DNA from: an uncultured Clostridia bacterium
GTDB taxonomy: Bacteria; Bacillota; Clostridia; Oscillospirales; Ruminococcaceae
Direction: 5' to 3'
Length of the DNA stretch: 64,000 nucleotides
Assembly: GCA_946567425.1 (NCBI GenBank)
Contig: CAMNXF010000007.1
Coordinates: 1-64,000, forward strand
The number at the start of each line of letters is the position of its first letter. Within the stretch, counting starts at the first letter, position 1. The position numbers and the translations under genes are program-made. Below, piece by piece: positions 53,963 through 61,450 of this stretch. Below the pieces are notes generated by a model. That model had not been told where the DNA came from. It made no database searches and saw only the letters and a program-made list of their open reading frames with translations.

Positions 53963-54550
53963 TCAGCCGAGATTTTTCAGACCGAATTTAATCAGCTCCT
54001 CAACGCTCAAATCGGGGTTTGCCCCGGAGAGCGCCGCGCCGCACTGCGCGGGATTGAAACCGAGAGTTTGAAGAGCCGTTATTGCCTCTGCAATATTGCT
54101 GCCCCCTTGTACGGGGACGCTCGCCAGCTCCGTGGAAGTGAACTTCTGCTCCTTGGCGACCTTGTCCTTTAACTCCAGCACTATTCTTTGAGCGATCTTC
54201 GAGCCTATTCCCGGCGATCTCGTGAGCGTTTTGCTGTCGCCCGTCGCAATGCACAGCGCCAGCTTTGACGGCGTAATGTCAGACAATATCGAGAGCGCTG
54301 CCTTAGGACCTACTCCCGATACCGAAATGAGCTGCTTAAAGCTCGCAAGCTCCGCGCTGTCCGCAAAACCGAACAGGTCAACAGAATTCTCCGTGACGTG
54401 CAGATATGTAAACAGCTTTACCTCGTCAAGCTCGCGTATCTTTGAGAGCGTATTCATTGTCGTGCGGCAAGCGTAACCCACCCCTCCGCATTCAATAACG
54501 GCAAGCCCCGCCTCCCAATGTGTAAGTTCGCCATGCAGACTGTATATCAT
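53963..54550 (-). CDS. ruvA: Holliday junction DNA-binding protein RuvA
   Basis: 195 residues. N-terminal OB fold (LTHWEAGLAVIECGGVGYACRTT, LFTYLHVTENSVDLFGF), central helix-hairpin-helix pair (LISVSGVGPKAALSIL, LTRSPGIGSKIAQRIVLELKDK), and a C-terminal domain that contacts RuvB (about 145-195). It holds the junction open for RuvB. The ATG follows ACGAGGATAA, three bases after the ruvC stop. Confidence 0.95.
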   Translation of the reverse strand: MIYSLHGELTHWEAGLAVIECGGVGYACRTTMNTLSKIRELDEVKLFTYLHVTENSVDLFGFADSAELASFKQLISVSGVGPKAALSILSDITPSKLALCIATGDSKTLTRSPGIGSKIAQRIVLELKDKVAKEQKFTSTELASVPVQGGSNIAEAITALQTLGFNPAQCGAALSGANPDLSVEELIKFGLKNLG

Positions 54551-54553
54551 AGT

Positions 54554-55084
54554 TTATCCTCGTTTCTTGTTTAACTGTGCGACCTCGTTTGCGCGCATAA
54601 GCTCGGACATTCTCGAGCCGCCCGTGTGCCCGTGACATATCGCAATGGCAAGCGCGTCGGCAGTATCGTCAGGCTTGGGAACTTCCTTAAGGCGCAATAT
54701 GCTCTTTATCATTTCCTGAACCTGATGCTTTTCGGCGCGTCCGTAGCCCGTTACGGCAACCTTGACCTGCAGCGGCGTGTACTCAAATATAGGAACGCCG
54801 CGCTGAACGGCGGCGAGCATTGTCACCCCGCGCGCGTGAGCAACGTCTATTCCCGTGGTTATGTTCGTGTTGAAGTAGAGCTTTTCAATACTCATGCAGT
54901 CGGGCTTGAACATATCGAGAATGCTGCACATATCGTCGTATATCTCTGCGAGCCGCTTGTCGAACGGCGTATCGGGTTCGGTAGTGATAGCGCCGTAGTT
55001 TATCACCTTAAAGCGCGTATTGTCATATTCGAGAACTCCGTATCCGACTATCGCGTAACCCGGGTCAATTCCTAATATTCTCAT
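54554..55084 (-). CDS. ruvC: Holliday junction resolvase RuvC
   Basis: 176 residues. Acidic catalytic set visible: GIDPGYAIVGYG (Asp 6), SIEKLYFNTN (Glu about 67), and DDTADALAIAICHGH (two Asp near 139 and 142). Cuts four-way junctions. Its ATG overlaps the radical SAM gene stop (ATGA). Confidence 0.95.
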   Translation of the reverse strand: MRILGIDPGYAIVGYGVLEYDNTRFKVINYGAITTEPDTPFDKRLAEIYDDMCSILDMFKPDCMSIEKLYFNTNITTGIDVAHARGVTMLAAVQRGVPIFEYTPLQVKVAVTGYGRAEKHQVQEMIKSILRLKEVPKPDDTADALAIAICHGHTGGSRMSELMRANEVAQLNKKRG

Positions 55085-55698
55085 GTGTAGCTCTCGTTAT
55101 CGGAGACGTAAGCGCGTACTCTGAGCGGTATTCCGAGCTTATCGGAAAGCCTTTGACACTCGCTTATCTCATCCGCGCTTATAACGTCAACTACCGTAAA
55201 GCCCGTTTTTATGCCGAACTCTTTCATCTTAGCCGCGAAACCGAGCATAACTTCAAACGACCGCTCCCCGAAGCTCGGACGCGTCACCTCGTTGTAGCGT
55301 GCGGAATTCGGCGCGTTAAGGCTTATCGAAACACTGTCGACCAAACCCTTGAAGCGCGCGAGGTCGAACTCCTTGTGAATGAGCTTCAACAAGCCGTTGG
55401 TGTTCACGCGTATCAATATATCGGAATTCGCCTTGATATACTCGGCGGTTTTCAGCAGCATATCGGCGCGGACAGTCGGTTCGCCGTAACCGCAGAATAC
55501 CGCATCAGAGATACCCGTTTTGTCGAATTTGTCAAAAGCCGCGCAGATTTCCTTAAACGACGGCTCATGCTCCAGCCATAAGCTGTCGTTGTCCTTGATG
55601 CTGTCGGCATTGTTCCTTAAGCAGAACACGCAGTCGCACGGACAGCCGTTTGTGATATTGATATACATTTTGCCCTCGAATTTATAAAAAATCGTCAT
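55081..55698 (-). CDS. TatD-associated-type radical SAM protein
   Basis: 205 residues from the ATG at 55698 (CAAGGAG upstream). Cluster motif CPCDCVFCLRN (about 18-28), SAM motif CGYGEPTVR, and the typical NTNGLLKLI and VSISLNAPNSARYNEVTRP strands. It resembles TIGR04038 proteins, usually next to tatD; here it starts the ruv operon instead. Substrate unknown. Confidence 0.82.
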   Translation of the reverse strand: MTIFYKFEGKMYINITNGCPCDCVFCLRNNADSIKDNDSLWLEHEPSFKEICAAFDKFDKTGISDAVFCGYGEPTVRADMLLKTAEYIKANSDILIRVNTNGLLKLIHKEFDLARFKGLVDSVSISLNAPNSARYNEVTRPSFGERSFEVMLGFAAKMKEFGIKTGFTVVDVISADEISECQRLSDKLGIPLRVRAYVSDNESYT

Positions 55699-55736
55699 TT
55701 GATCCACTCCTTGAAACAATTTCATATACATTAAAT

Positions 55737-55765
55737 ATTATATCACTGTTCTTCAAAAAAGTCAA
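55737..55765 (-). promoter_or_regulatory. promoter of the radical SAM-ruv operon
   Basis: TTGACT (55760-55765), 17-base spacer, TATAAT (55737-55742) on the minus strand. Confidence 0.8.
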
Positions 55766-55824
55766 TAGCGAACGGAAAACAGATATGCGCGGTCAGCAAC
55801 ACACAACAAAACCTCCGCTTATAT

Positions 55825-55851
55825 AAAAAACCTTGCCGAAAAACGGCAAGG
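55825..55851 (-). terminator. terminator of the permease operon
   Basis: CCTTGCCG (55831-55838), 5-base loop, CGGCAAGG (55844-55851), then TTTTTT on the minus strand. Confidence 0.85.
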
Positions 55852-55884
55852 TCATTATGGTGTATGGGCAATTCAGGCGGAACT

Positions 55885-56298
55885 TTAATTCTTTACAACG
55901 CAGACCTCGCACCCGTCGTATAATTCCCCCGAGCTGCCAGTTACGATGCGGTCGGAGAACATCAGTCCCGAAACGACCTCGACATATCCGTCATGCTCCT
56001 CGCCCGTCTGTATGTCGGCGAGCCGCACGAAGCTTCGCTTTGTGCCGTTCTTTTCGGCGGAATAAACAATAAAGACGCCGTCCTCAAGTGCGGATTTCGA
56101 TACGGCAATTTTTTGGATCGAACCCGTTTGCGACTCGCCGTTTTCGTCGGTATATTCGTATGGGAACGACCTTTGCTCGGGGCGGGAACTTGTCACTTTC
56201 GGGAGCAAATTTTCGTGAATTTTCTCTGCGAAAAATGTCAGAAAAAGCATTCCCGTAAAAAGTAAAACCGTGAAAATAGGCAATATTTTTTTCATCAT
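55885..56298 (-). CDS. small exported protein, HlyD-adaptor C-terminus-like
   Basis: 137 residues: an N-terminal membrane/signal helix (about 5-26), then a beta-rich domain. The stretch FVRLADIQTGEEHDGYVEVVSGLMFSDRIVTGSSGELYDGCEVCVV resembles in rhythm the C-terminal barrel of periplasmic adaptor (HlyD-type) proteins. The rest of such an adaptor is absent. Its ATG overlaps the permease stop, so it is translated with the transporter. Confidence 0.6.
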   Translation of the reverse strand: MMKKILPIFTVLLFTGMLFLTFFAEKIHENLLPKVTSSRPEQRSFPYEYTDENGESQTGSIQKIAVSKSALEDGVFIVYSAEKNGTKRSFVRLADIQTGEEHDGYVEVVSGLMFSDRIVTGSSGELYDGCEVCVVKN

Positions 56299-57056
56299 GA
56301 CAGCTCCCCCAAGGTCAATCCCTTTTCGAGATTTTCGTTAAAAAACAGGTACAGTATCAGCACCGGAACAAGGAAGATCACCGCCGCGGGAAACAAGACC
56401 TCGCCCGTGTATTCCTGTGCGTTTGTGATGAACACGGAGAGCGTTTTCAGTACATCATCCTTGAGGAACAGCATCGGCTGCTCCACCATATTCCAGCAGT
56501 CCGCGAAAACGAAAAGCACCACCGCGAAAATGCACACGCGTATCTGCGGAATGACGCTCGTGAAAATCACGCGGAAAATCGAGTTGGTTTCAAGCCGCGT
56601 TGCCTCGATCACCGAATTGTCGATATTTTTCATATACTGGTGCATGACCACCACGCCGAACGGGCTGAAGATCATCGGCAGAATGATCCCCCACGGCGTG
56701 TCGATCAAGCCCATATCGCGCAAGCCGATGTAATTCGGCAATATGGTGACCTGCAGCGGCATCATCATGAGAATGATATAAAAGACGAACAGCGCGCCTT
56801 TGCCCTTGAACCGTGCCTGCGAAAAGCCGAACGCGCAAGGGATAATGACAAGCAATTGCACAATCGTGATTGCCGCCGCGTACAGCACCGAATTCCAGAA
56901 CATCGGATAGAAAACGAAGCAGTCGAACAGCAGATCGGCGTAGCCCTGCAGTGAAAATTCGCCGCCCGCGCGAAATGAAAATACGACCGTCGCCGCGACG
57001 GGAAGCACGAAAATCAGCGCGAGAACCGTAAAAATGAGGGCATTTATTTTTCTCAT
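56295..57056 (-). CDS. ABC transporter permease, MalG-like
   Basis: 253 residues, six helices. The cytoplasmic EAA loop that contacts the ATPase reads EATRLETNSIFRVIFTSVIP, with the usual conserved Gly replaced by Asn, whereas its partner has a canonical loop. Family motif GIILPMIFSPFGVVVMHQYMKN is present. It overlaps the MalF-type gene by four bases. It pairs with that gene as the membrane pore of a carbohydrate-type importer. Confidence 0.85.
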   Translation of the reverse strand: MRKINALIFTVLALIFVLPVAATVVFSFRAGGEFSLQGYADLLFDCFVFYPMFWNSVLYAAAITIVQLLVIIPCAFGFSQARFKGKGALFVFYIILMMMPLQVTILPNYIGLRDMGLIDTPWGIILPMIFSPFGVVVMHQYMKNIDNSVIEATRLETNSIFRVIFTSVIPQIRVCIFAVVLFVFADCWNMVEQPMLFLKDDVLKTLSVFITNAQEYTGEVLFPAAVIFLVPVLILYLFFNENLEKGLTLGELS

Positions 57057-57868
57057 CGGTCGAACCTCCGCTGAATAAAAATTCCCGCCGTGACAATTCC
57101 GAAAACCAATATCGAAGTTAAGACCGCTGATGCCGCAAGGCTCTGATAATCGAGCTTGAGAAAGTTGTTGTTCATGTAGTATTGAAGCGTATACGAATGG
57201 TCGGGCGGGTAGTTTGTCCCGTAAAACAGATAGCTTTCCTTAAAAATTTTGAAGCTGTTGACTATCGACAGAAGAACCGTAAAAAATACCGTCGGCGCGA
57301 TCATCGGAATTGTTATTTTTGTGTGCAGAATAAAGCTGTTCGCGCCGTCCAGCCTTGCCGCCTCGAATACGGAGCTTTCGATCGAGGTAAACGCGGCGGT
57401 AAGCAGGACGATACATATTCCGATATTTTTCCAAATAAACAGCAGATAGATCGGCAGCGCGGTGCTGCTGCCGGTGAACACGCTCCTCCAAATAAGGACT
57501 ATACTCGCGGTCGGGATAACCATCGGCAGCACGAACGCGAACCGCGTTTTACTCACCCATTTGATACCGTAGGATAACCCTAACGAGATCGCCAGCGCAA
57601 GAACTATCAAAATCGGCACGGCAATCAGTATTATCAGAAGCGAATTTTTGAGAGCCAACAGAAAATATTTATTTTGCAGCGTTTCAATATAGTTGCCGAA
57701 CCACACAAAATTGCGGCGGAATTGATTGTCGATCAGCGAATAATACAGCACCCGCAGAAACGGAACGACGAAAAACATCGCCGTTCCGAGCAGGCTGGGC
57801 ACGAGACACAGCTTGCATTTGGTGTTCCATTTCAGACGTTTTTTCGATCTACCGTTCTTGTTTTCCAT
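57053..57868 (-). CDS. ABC transporter permease, MalF-like
   Basis: 271 residues, six helices. The EAA loop FEAARLDGANSFILHTKITI is canonical; PSLLGTAMFFVVPFLRVLYYSL opens the first helix. The pair lacks an adjacent ATPase gene, which is common for this family, whose members often share one MsmX-type ATPase. Confidence 0.88.
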   Translation of the reverse strand: MENKNGRSKKRLKWNTKCKLCLVPSLLGTAMFFVVPFLRVLYYSLIDNQFRRNFVWFGNYIETLQNKYFLLALKNSLLIILIAVPILIVLALAISLGLSYGIKWVSKTRFAFVLPMVIPTASIVLIWRSVFTGSSTALPIYLLFIWKNIGICIVLLTAAFTSIESSVFEAARLDGANSFILHTKITIPMIAPTVFFTVLLSIVNSFKIFKESYLFYGTNYPPDHSYTLQYYMNNNFLKLDYQSLAASAVLTSILVFGIVTAGIFIQRRFDR

Positions 57869-57878
57869 TGGTATGCTC

Positions 57879-58367
57879 CTATTCGTTTAGATATGTGGAG
57901 AGCTTTCGGTCGGCTTCGGTAATGAATTCATCAAGAGTGATACTGCCCATAAGATAACGCTCGAAATCGGCACGGTAAATATCCTCGGAATAGGCAAAGC
58001 CCACCGTTCCGTCAGAAAAAATCCTATACATATCCTCGGCGATGGCGGTATCGGAATAATTGTTTTTGTCCGTAAACAGGAACACGTCCCTCAACGTTTT
58101 GGTGTACTGTGCCAATGTCGCAATATAGTCGAGCGCGCCATTCAGATCATCGGACGACGGATTTTCGCGTTCCTGCAAATAAAAACCGTTCTCGTTTTTC
58201 GTTTCGTCGGCGTAGCTTACGGAGTTATCCGCAGACGAAATCTTTCCGATTTCCGTGCCGTATTGCGGCAGCACGGGAGCGGTGCTCTCATTGCCGCCGC
58301 AGCCGCTTATCGCACACAACAGACATATCCCGAAAACAACAGATATAATTTTTTCATGGCTTGTCAC
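57879..58367 (-). pseudogene. remnant of a sugar-type ABC solute-binding lipoprotein
   Basis: The frame (162 codons) has a lipoprotein signal (VVFGICLLCAISGCGG) and then only the last part of a family 1 binding protein: FERYLMGSITLDEFITEADRKLSTYLNE is the usual end of proteins of 400-550 residues. The ligand-binding lobes are missing. An out-of-frame ATG followed by six A bases (58358-58350) would give a normal MKKII-type signal with one more A. In frame, the only start is a GTG without a clear ribosome binding site. An internal deletion plus a one-base loss is the simplest reading. A trimmed functional protein is the alternative. Confidence 0.55.
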
Positions 58368-58419
58368 TTTAAACCGTTGTTGATTTTCCCACGCCGATCA
58401 TTGCCGCTTTCATAATTTC

Positions 58420-58448
58420 ATTATATCATTTTCCACACCTCTTGTCCA
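58420..58448 (-). promoter_or_regulatory. promoter of the permease operon
   Basis: TGGACA (58443-58448), 17-base spacer, TATAAT (58420-58425) on the minus strand, divergent from the trpB promoter. Confidence 0.7.
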
Positions 58449-58468
58449 GTACTTTTTTAAATAACCAC

Positions 58469-58497
58469 TTGACAAATCCGTGGTAAAGTGATAAAAT
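58469..58497 (+). promoter_or_regulatory. promoter of trpB
   Basis: TTGACA (58469-58474), 17-base spacer, TAAAAT (58492-58497). Only about 30 bases of leader remain, so there is no T-box or trp attenuator. Confidence 0.8.
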
Positions 58498-58533
58498 TTA
58501 ATTGATAAATTTAAATAATTCCCGGAGGTTTTT

Positions 58534-59751
58534 ATGAAATACAAAGAAATTGATTTTGATACCTACTTTAAGAATTATCCCGACAGGAACGGATATTTCG
58601 GCAAATACGGCGGCGCGTATATCCCCGACGAGCTGAAGAACGCCATGGACGAGATCACTGAAGCATACTTCACAATCTGCAAGTCCAGCAAGTTCATCAA
58701 CGAACTGCGCAGAATACGCAAGGAATTTCAGGGCAGACCTACGCCCATTTCTTACTTGGAGCGCCTTTCGGGCAAACTGGGTCATGTTCAGCTCTACGTA
58801 AAGCGCGAGGATCTGAACCACACAGGCGCTCACAAGCTTAACCACTGTATGGGCGAAGCCCTGCTGGCTAAATATATGGGCAAGAAAAAGGTGATCGCCG
58901 AGACGGGCGCGGGTCAGCACGGCGTCGCTCTGGCGACCGCGGCGGCGTATTTCGGTCTGGAATGCGACATCTACATGGGTTCTGTCGATATCAAGAAGCA
59001 GGCTCCCAACGTCGCGAGAATGAAGATACTCGGCGCGAACGTCGTTGAGGTAACGGACGGTCTGGCGACGCTCAAGGAGGCGGTAGACGCAGCGTTTGCG
59101 GCGTACAGCAGAGACTACAAGGACTGCATTTACTGTATCGGCTCGGTCGTAGGGCCGCACCCATTCCCGATGATGGTGCGCGATTTCCAGAGCGTTGTCG
59201 GCATTGAGGCGCGCGAGCAGTTCCTCGAAATGACAGGCGAACTCCCCGACGCAATAGTTGCTTGTGTCGGCGGAGGTTCAAACGCTATGGGCTTCTTCTC
59301 GGGATTTCTGAACGATCCCGTTGACATTTACGGAGTTGAGCCGCTCGGCAGAGGTTCTAATCTCGGCGACCACGCGGCGAGCCTTACCTACGGCTCGGAG
59401 GGTATCATGCACGGCTTCAACAGCATTATGCTGAAAGACGAAAACGGCAATCCCGCCCCCGTTTATTCCGTGGCGAGCGGACTAGATTATCCGTCGTCGG
59501 GACCCGAACACGCGTTCCTGCACGACATTGACCGCGTAAAGTACGACGTTATTAACGACGACGACACAATCGACGCGTTCTTCACGCTGTCGAGACTGGA
59601 GGGCATTATCCCCGCGATAGAAAGTTCTCACGCCGTTGCCTACGCGATGAAGCTCGCCGAAAAAATGGGCAGAGGCTCGATCCTCATCAACCTTTCCGGC
59701 AGAGGCGACAAGGATATGGACTACATTATCGAGAAATACGGCATAAGATAA
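58534..59751 (+). CDS. trpB: tryptophan synthase beta chain
   Basis: 405 residues; condenses indole and serine with PLP. PLP-lysine motif [20 protein letters not shown] (Lys about 95), phosphate loop [12 protein letters not shown], and the acidic catalytic segment [11 protein letters not shown] are intact. The closely spaced motifs and length match TrpB1. No trpA or other trp gene is adjacent, so it may salvage indole or work with a distant TrpA. It has its own promoter and terminator and starts behind CCGGAGG. Confidence 0.95.
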   Translation: MKYKEIDFDTYFKNYPDRNGYFGKYGGAYIPDELKNAMDEITEAYFTICKSSKFINELRRIRKEFQGRPTPISYLERLSGKLGHVQLYVKREDLNHTGAHKLNHCMGEALLAKYMGKKKVIAETGAGQHGVALATAAAYFGLECDIYMGSVDIKKQAPNVARMKILGANVVEVTDGLATLKEAVDAAFAAYSRDYKDCIYCIGSVVGPHPFPMMVRDFQSVVGIEAREQFLEMTGELPDAIVACVGGGSNAMGFFSGFLNDPVDIYGVEPLGRGSNLGDHAASLTYGSEGIMHGFNSIMLKDENGNPAPVYSVASGLDYPSSGPEHAFLHDIDRVKYDVINDDDTIDAFFTLSRLEGIIPAIESSHAVAYAMKLAEKMGRGSILINLSGRGDKDMDYIIEKYGIR

Positions 59752-59765
59752 TCAGATTCAACACA

Positions 59766-59797
59766 AAAGCGGAGGGCGTTCAGTTCTCCGCTTTATT
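59766..59797 (+). terminator. terminator of trpB
   Basis: AAAGCGGAG and CTCCGCTTT flank an 11-base loop, followed by a short T/A-rich tract. Confidence 0.75.
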
Positions 59798-59821
59798 GCG
59801 TTTTAATTTCCGAATTGCAAA

Positions 59822-60766
59822 TCACTTTTCCGTATTAACGGATTTTTCAGCAGCGAACATTCTCTCCACAAGCGAGGTCAGATCGGATAGATCGTATTTG
59901 CTGAGTTTCAGGTAAGTATCCGCAAAGGTTCGCAGACTTTTATTATCGGGGTCTTTCCGACGAACGGCGGAAAGGTTCTTCTCCATAAATTCCTTTAACC
60001 TGTTAAGCTGCTTGTCGAGTTTTTCACGTCTTTGCGCCATATTTACGGTAAAGGTTTTCTCATCGCCGCCAAGTTTCCCGAAAAGCTCGTTGTAATCGCT
60101 CTCCCCGAGAACCAACTCTGAGCTCTTTTCTCCAAAAGCCTCCGCGAGAAAAACCGCGCACTTGTTGTAAATTTCACAGCTCGACGACGCGGTCTCGCGG
60201 TAATTGCCCGCAGCGCCGTTTTTATAAGCGACCGTTCCTTTAGTCACGCTCGCGCTCGAATACTTGTACACCGTACTCTGCGCCGCAAATCCGAAAGCGC
60301 CGCCGACCGTACCGCCGTTTCCAGCAACCGCGCCCAGCAAGCCTCCGCTTATAGTGCATTGCTCCACCGATCTTTCCCTGCGTTCCCACGTTTCCTCAAC
60401 GGCGTTACCTATTTCGGTCATATTCACACCGCTCTTGCCAAACGTGCGCTCGCTGCCTTTCATATTCACCAGCCAGACCCCGTCGCTTTTGCCGCTTAAA
60501 ATGGTCAGATTACCGCCCTTGCCGTCCGCGAACGTGAGCTTCCTTTCCATATATGTGTAACAAAAAGCGCAGTCCTCGCTCATAGTCTCGTTGGTGATAA
60601 ATTCTTTTCGCTGATAGATCGTCTCGGTCGTCGGCAGATTAAGCTCAAACTTATCCAGATTTGCGGGCTTTAACGAGTTGGTAAAATCAACCTTTTCCAA
60701 CCTACCGACCGCCATCCTGTCGTTCCACACCGCGCCCGAACCGTTTTTAACGCTGTTTACCGCCAT
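59822..60766 (-). CDS. hypothetical protein, second gene of an unrecognised pair
   Basis: 314 residues from the ATG at 60766 (GGAGGTG upstream; the longer frame to 60931 overlaps the preceding gene and lacks family-like sequence). No signal peptide. A beta-rich N-terminal half (FELNLPTTETIYQRKEFIT, ERKLTFADGKGGNLTILSG) leads to a glycine-zipper-like stretch (SGGLLGAVAGNGGTVGGAFG, about 160-180) and then a charged helical C-terminus (AQRREKLDKQLNRLKEFMEK, DLSDLTSLVERMFAA). It lies 13 bases behind the coiled-coil partner. I do not recognise the family. Confidence 0.7.
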   Translation of the reverse strand: MAVNSVKNGSGAVWNDRMAVGRLEKVDFTNSLKPANLDKFELNLPTTETIYQRKEFITNETMSEDCAFCYTYMERKLTFADGKGGNLTILSGKSDGVWLVNMKGSERTFGKSGVNMTEIGNAVEETWERRERSVEQCTISGGLLGAVAGNGGTVGGAFGFAAQSTVYKYSSASVTKGTVAYKNGAAGNYRETASSSCEIYNKCAVFLAEAFGEKSSELVLGESDYNELFGKLGGDEKTFTVNMAQRREKLDKQLNRLKEFMEKNLSAVRRKDPDNKSLRTFADTYLKLSKYDLSDLTSLVERMFAAEKSVNTEK

Positions 60767-60779
60767 ATTAACACCTCCG

Positions 60780-61343
60780 TCATTCAATGCCCGTATCAAT
60801 ATCCGCGGAGATCTCGGGCGGCATCGCCATTCCGCATTCCATATTGTCCACGACCTCGTCAACGGACTTTTCGGGCTGTTGACTTTCGTCCTCGTCTTTC
60901 CACATACTCTTGTGCTTTTTGACTTTTTCATTATGCGCCGCGGCTGCCATATTTTTCGCCATCTGGTACATCTCCGAGCTGAATTCCAAAAGCTTTTGCT
61001 CGTCTTTCGGGGGAACTTTATCGCCGCGTGCTATTCTCCGCGCGACTTCCAGGCACTTCGAGTATTCGTCCGCCTGCTTAGCCGCCGCTTCGCCTGCGCG
61101 TTTGGTGCTTTCGGCGTTTTGCAGAAACGTCTTTTTCGCGTTAAAGCCCTCCATAAATTTTGACGCGCTTTCACAGCTTGATTCCACACGGTCTATCGCT
61201 TTTCCGAGCGCGGAAACCTCCTCGTCGGTCATTTCAATCTTCCCGTCCTCAAGATCCTTTTTCTGCTCGTAGAGGGCACTGCGCCGCTCGTTCAGCGCTT
61301 TTATCTTCGCGGAATAAACTTGACTTGCCTCGCCTATTTTCAT
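60780..61343 (-). CDS. hypothetical coiled-coil protein, first gene of an unrecognised pair
   Basis: 187 residues from the ATG at 61343 (GAGGTGATC upstream). Almost wholly helical: KIGEASQVYSAKIKALNERRSALYEQKKDLEDGKIE at the start, and YSKCLEVARRIARGDKVPPKDEQKLLEFSSEMYQMAKNMA in the centre, then an acidic tail. It vaguely recalls uncharacterised coiled-coil proteins of Lachnospiraceae. A TATAAT (61373-61378, minus strand) lies upstream. No signal peptide. Function unknown. Confidence 0.7.
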   Translation of the reverse strand: MKIGEASQVYSAKIKALNERRSALYEQKKDLEDGKIEMTDEEVSALGKAIDRVESSCESASKFMEGFNAKKTFLQNAESTKRAGEAAAKQADEYSKCLEVARRIARGDKVPPKDEQKLLEFSSEMYQMAKNMAAAAHNEKVKKHKSMWKDEDESQQPEKSVDEVVDNMECGMAMPPEISADIDTGIE

Positions 61344-61419
61344 GAAGATCACCTCAAAATATAATTTCATATATTATATCGTCAGAAATCCTCAGAACTT
61401 TAGCATATTTTGCTAAATC

Positions 61420-61450
61420 GGTCCCCCCCGACCTAATCGGGGGGGGGGTA
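61420..61450 (-). terminator. homopolymer hairpin after the GH44 gene
   Basis: Seven C bases and a G (61423-61430), a 7-base loop and CGGGGGG with three further G bases (61438-61448). The stem is extremely GC-rich, sits directly beyond the stop and lacks a T-run. It may terminate or pause transcription. Confidence 0.5.

Noticed and set aside
58498-58533. T-box or trp attenuator before trpB
   Set aside because: The promoter leaves only about 30 bases of leader, too short for either.
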